Below are positions 5,400-5,445 of a DNA stretch of 5,445 bases, one piece after another. The translations under genes were made by a program, and so were the position numbers. This stretch comes from Verrucomicrobiota bacterium (GTDB lineage: Bacteria > Verrucomicrobiota > Verrucomicrobiia > Verrucomicrobiales > Verrucomicrobiaceae). Positions within the stretch are counted from its first letter, which is position 1. Each line of letters starts with the position of its first letter. The stretch lies in the NCBI GenBank assembly GCA_021413535.1, contig JAIOQF010000158.1, positions 1-5,445 of the forward strand. Reading direction: 5' to 3'. Below the pieces are notes generated by a model. That model saw only the letters and a program-made list of their open reading frames with translations. It was not told the origin of the DNA and made no database searches.

Positions 5400-5445
5400 G
5401 GTTCGTTCCTTTCGAGGCGCTCCGCCCGCGCGGGGCCGCCGAGCC
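5396..5445 (-). CDS. Possible 3' end of an upstream gene, overlapping by ATGA
   Basis: In the frame ending in the TGA at 5396-5398, the last 15 codons visible read LGGPARAERLERNEP and have GC-rich third positions. The TGA overlaps the next ATG as ATGA, the usual form of translational coupling. Too little is visible to assign a family. It may equally be the shifted upstream part of the same DUF1592-type gene, or noncoding sequence at an assembly edge. Confidence 0.25.
   Translation of the reverse strand, partial: LGGPARAERLERNEP

Overview
The window looks like a chromosomal segment of a bacterium from the Planctomycetota/Verrucomicrobiota group, with Verrucomicrobiota the better guess. The reasons are a DUF1588/DUF1585 cytochrome-type protein paired with a Tat-exported DUF1552 protein, a small secreted HExxH protease of a style common in that group, moderately GC-rich genes, and starts that mostly lack a clear Shine-Dalgarno sequence. 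The taxonomic placement is inference from gene content.

Left part (1-1494). A leftward sugar ABC transporter operon: xylF (periplasmic xylose-type binding protein) is followed after 7 bases by the start of xylG (ATPase), which runs off the left edge. A permease (xylH) would be expected beyond it. The intergenic region upstream of xylF is shared with a rightward gene. It holds a LacI-family-like operator half-match, two hairpins, and a perfect 8+1+8 palindrome directly in front of the xylF start codon.

Middle part (1495-3359, all rightward). A secreted zinc metalloprotease of metzincin type is followed by a 262-base spacer and a periplasmic single-domain rhodanese. The spacer has three parts: an 80-base AT-rich block, a GC-rich segment that can fold into a two-tier hairpin but also reads like a protein fragment, and an array of 7-base repeats in inverted and direct orientation. 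The rhodanese ends in a strong hairpin. After about 265 bases, which contain only a doubtful 51-codon ORF, comes an orphan 74-residue protein.

Right part (3389-5445, leftward). A two-gene operon: a DUF1588-DUF1585 protein with a CxxCH haem-type motif, then, 4 bases later, a DUF1552 protein with a twin-arginine signal. The pair converges on the 74-residue gene. The DUF1588-DUF1585 reading frame lacks the usual N-terminal domains. Its ATG overlaps a TGA as ATGA and follows an AAGGA-like site, so the usual large gene may be split or rearranged here.

No RNA gene, CRISPR array, transposase or integrase is recognisable. I do not see a convincing new multi-gene system. The most unusual material is the spacer in front of the rhodanese and the short DUF1588-DUF1585 frame at the right edge.
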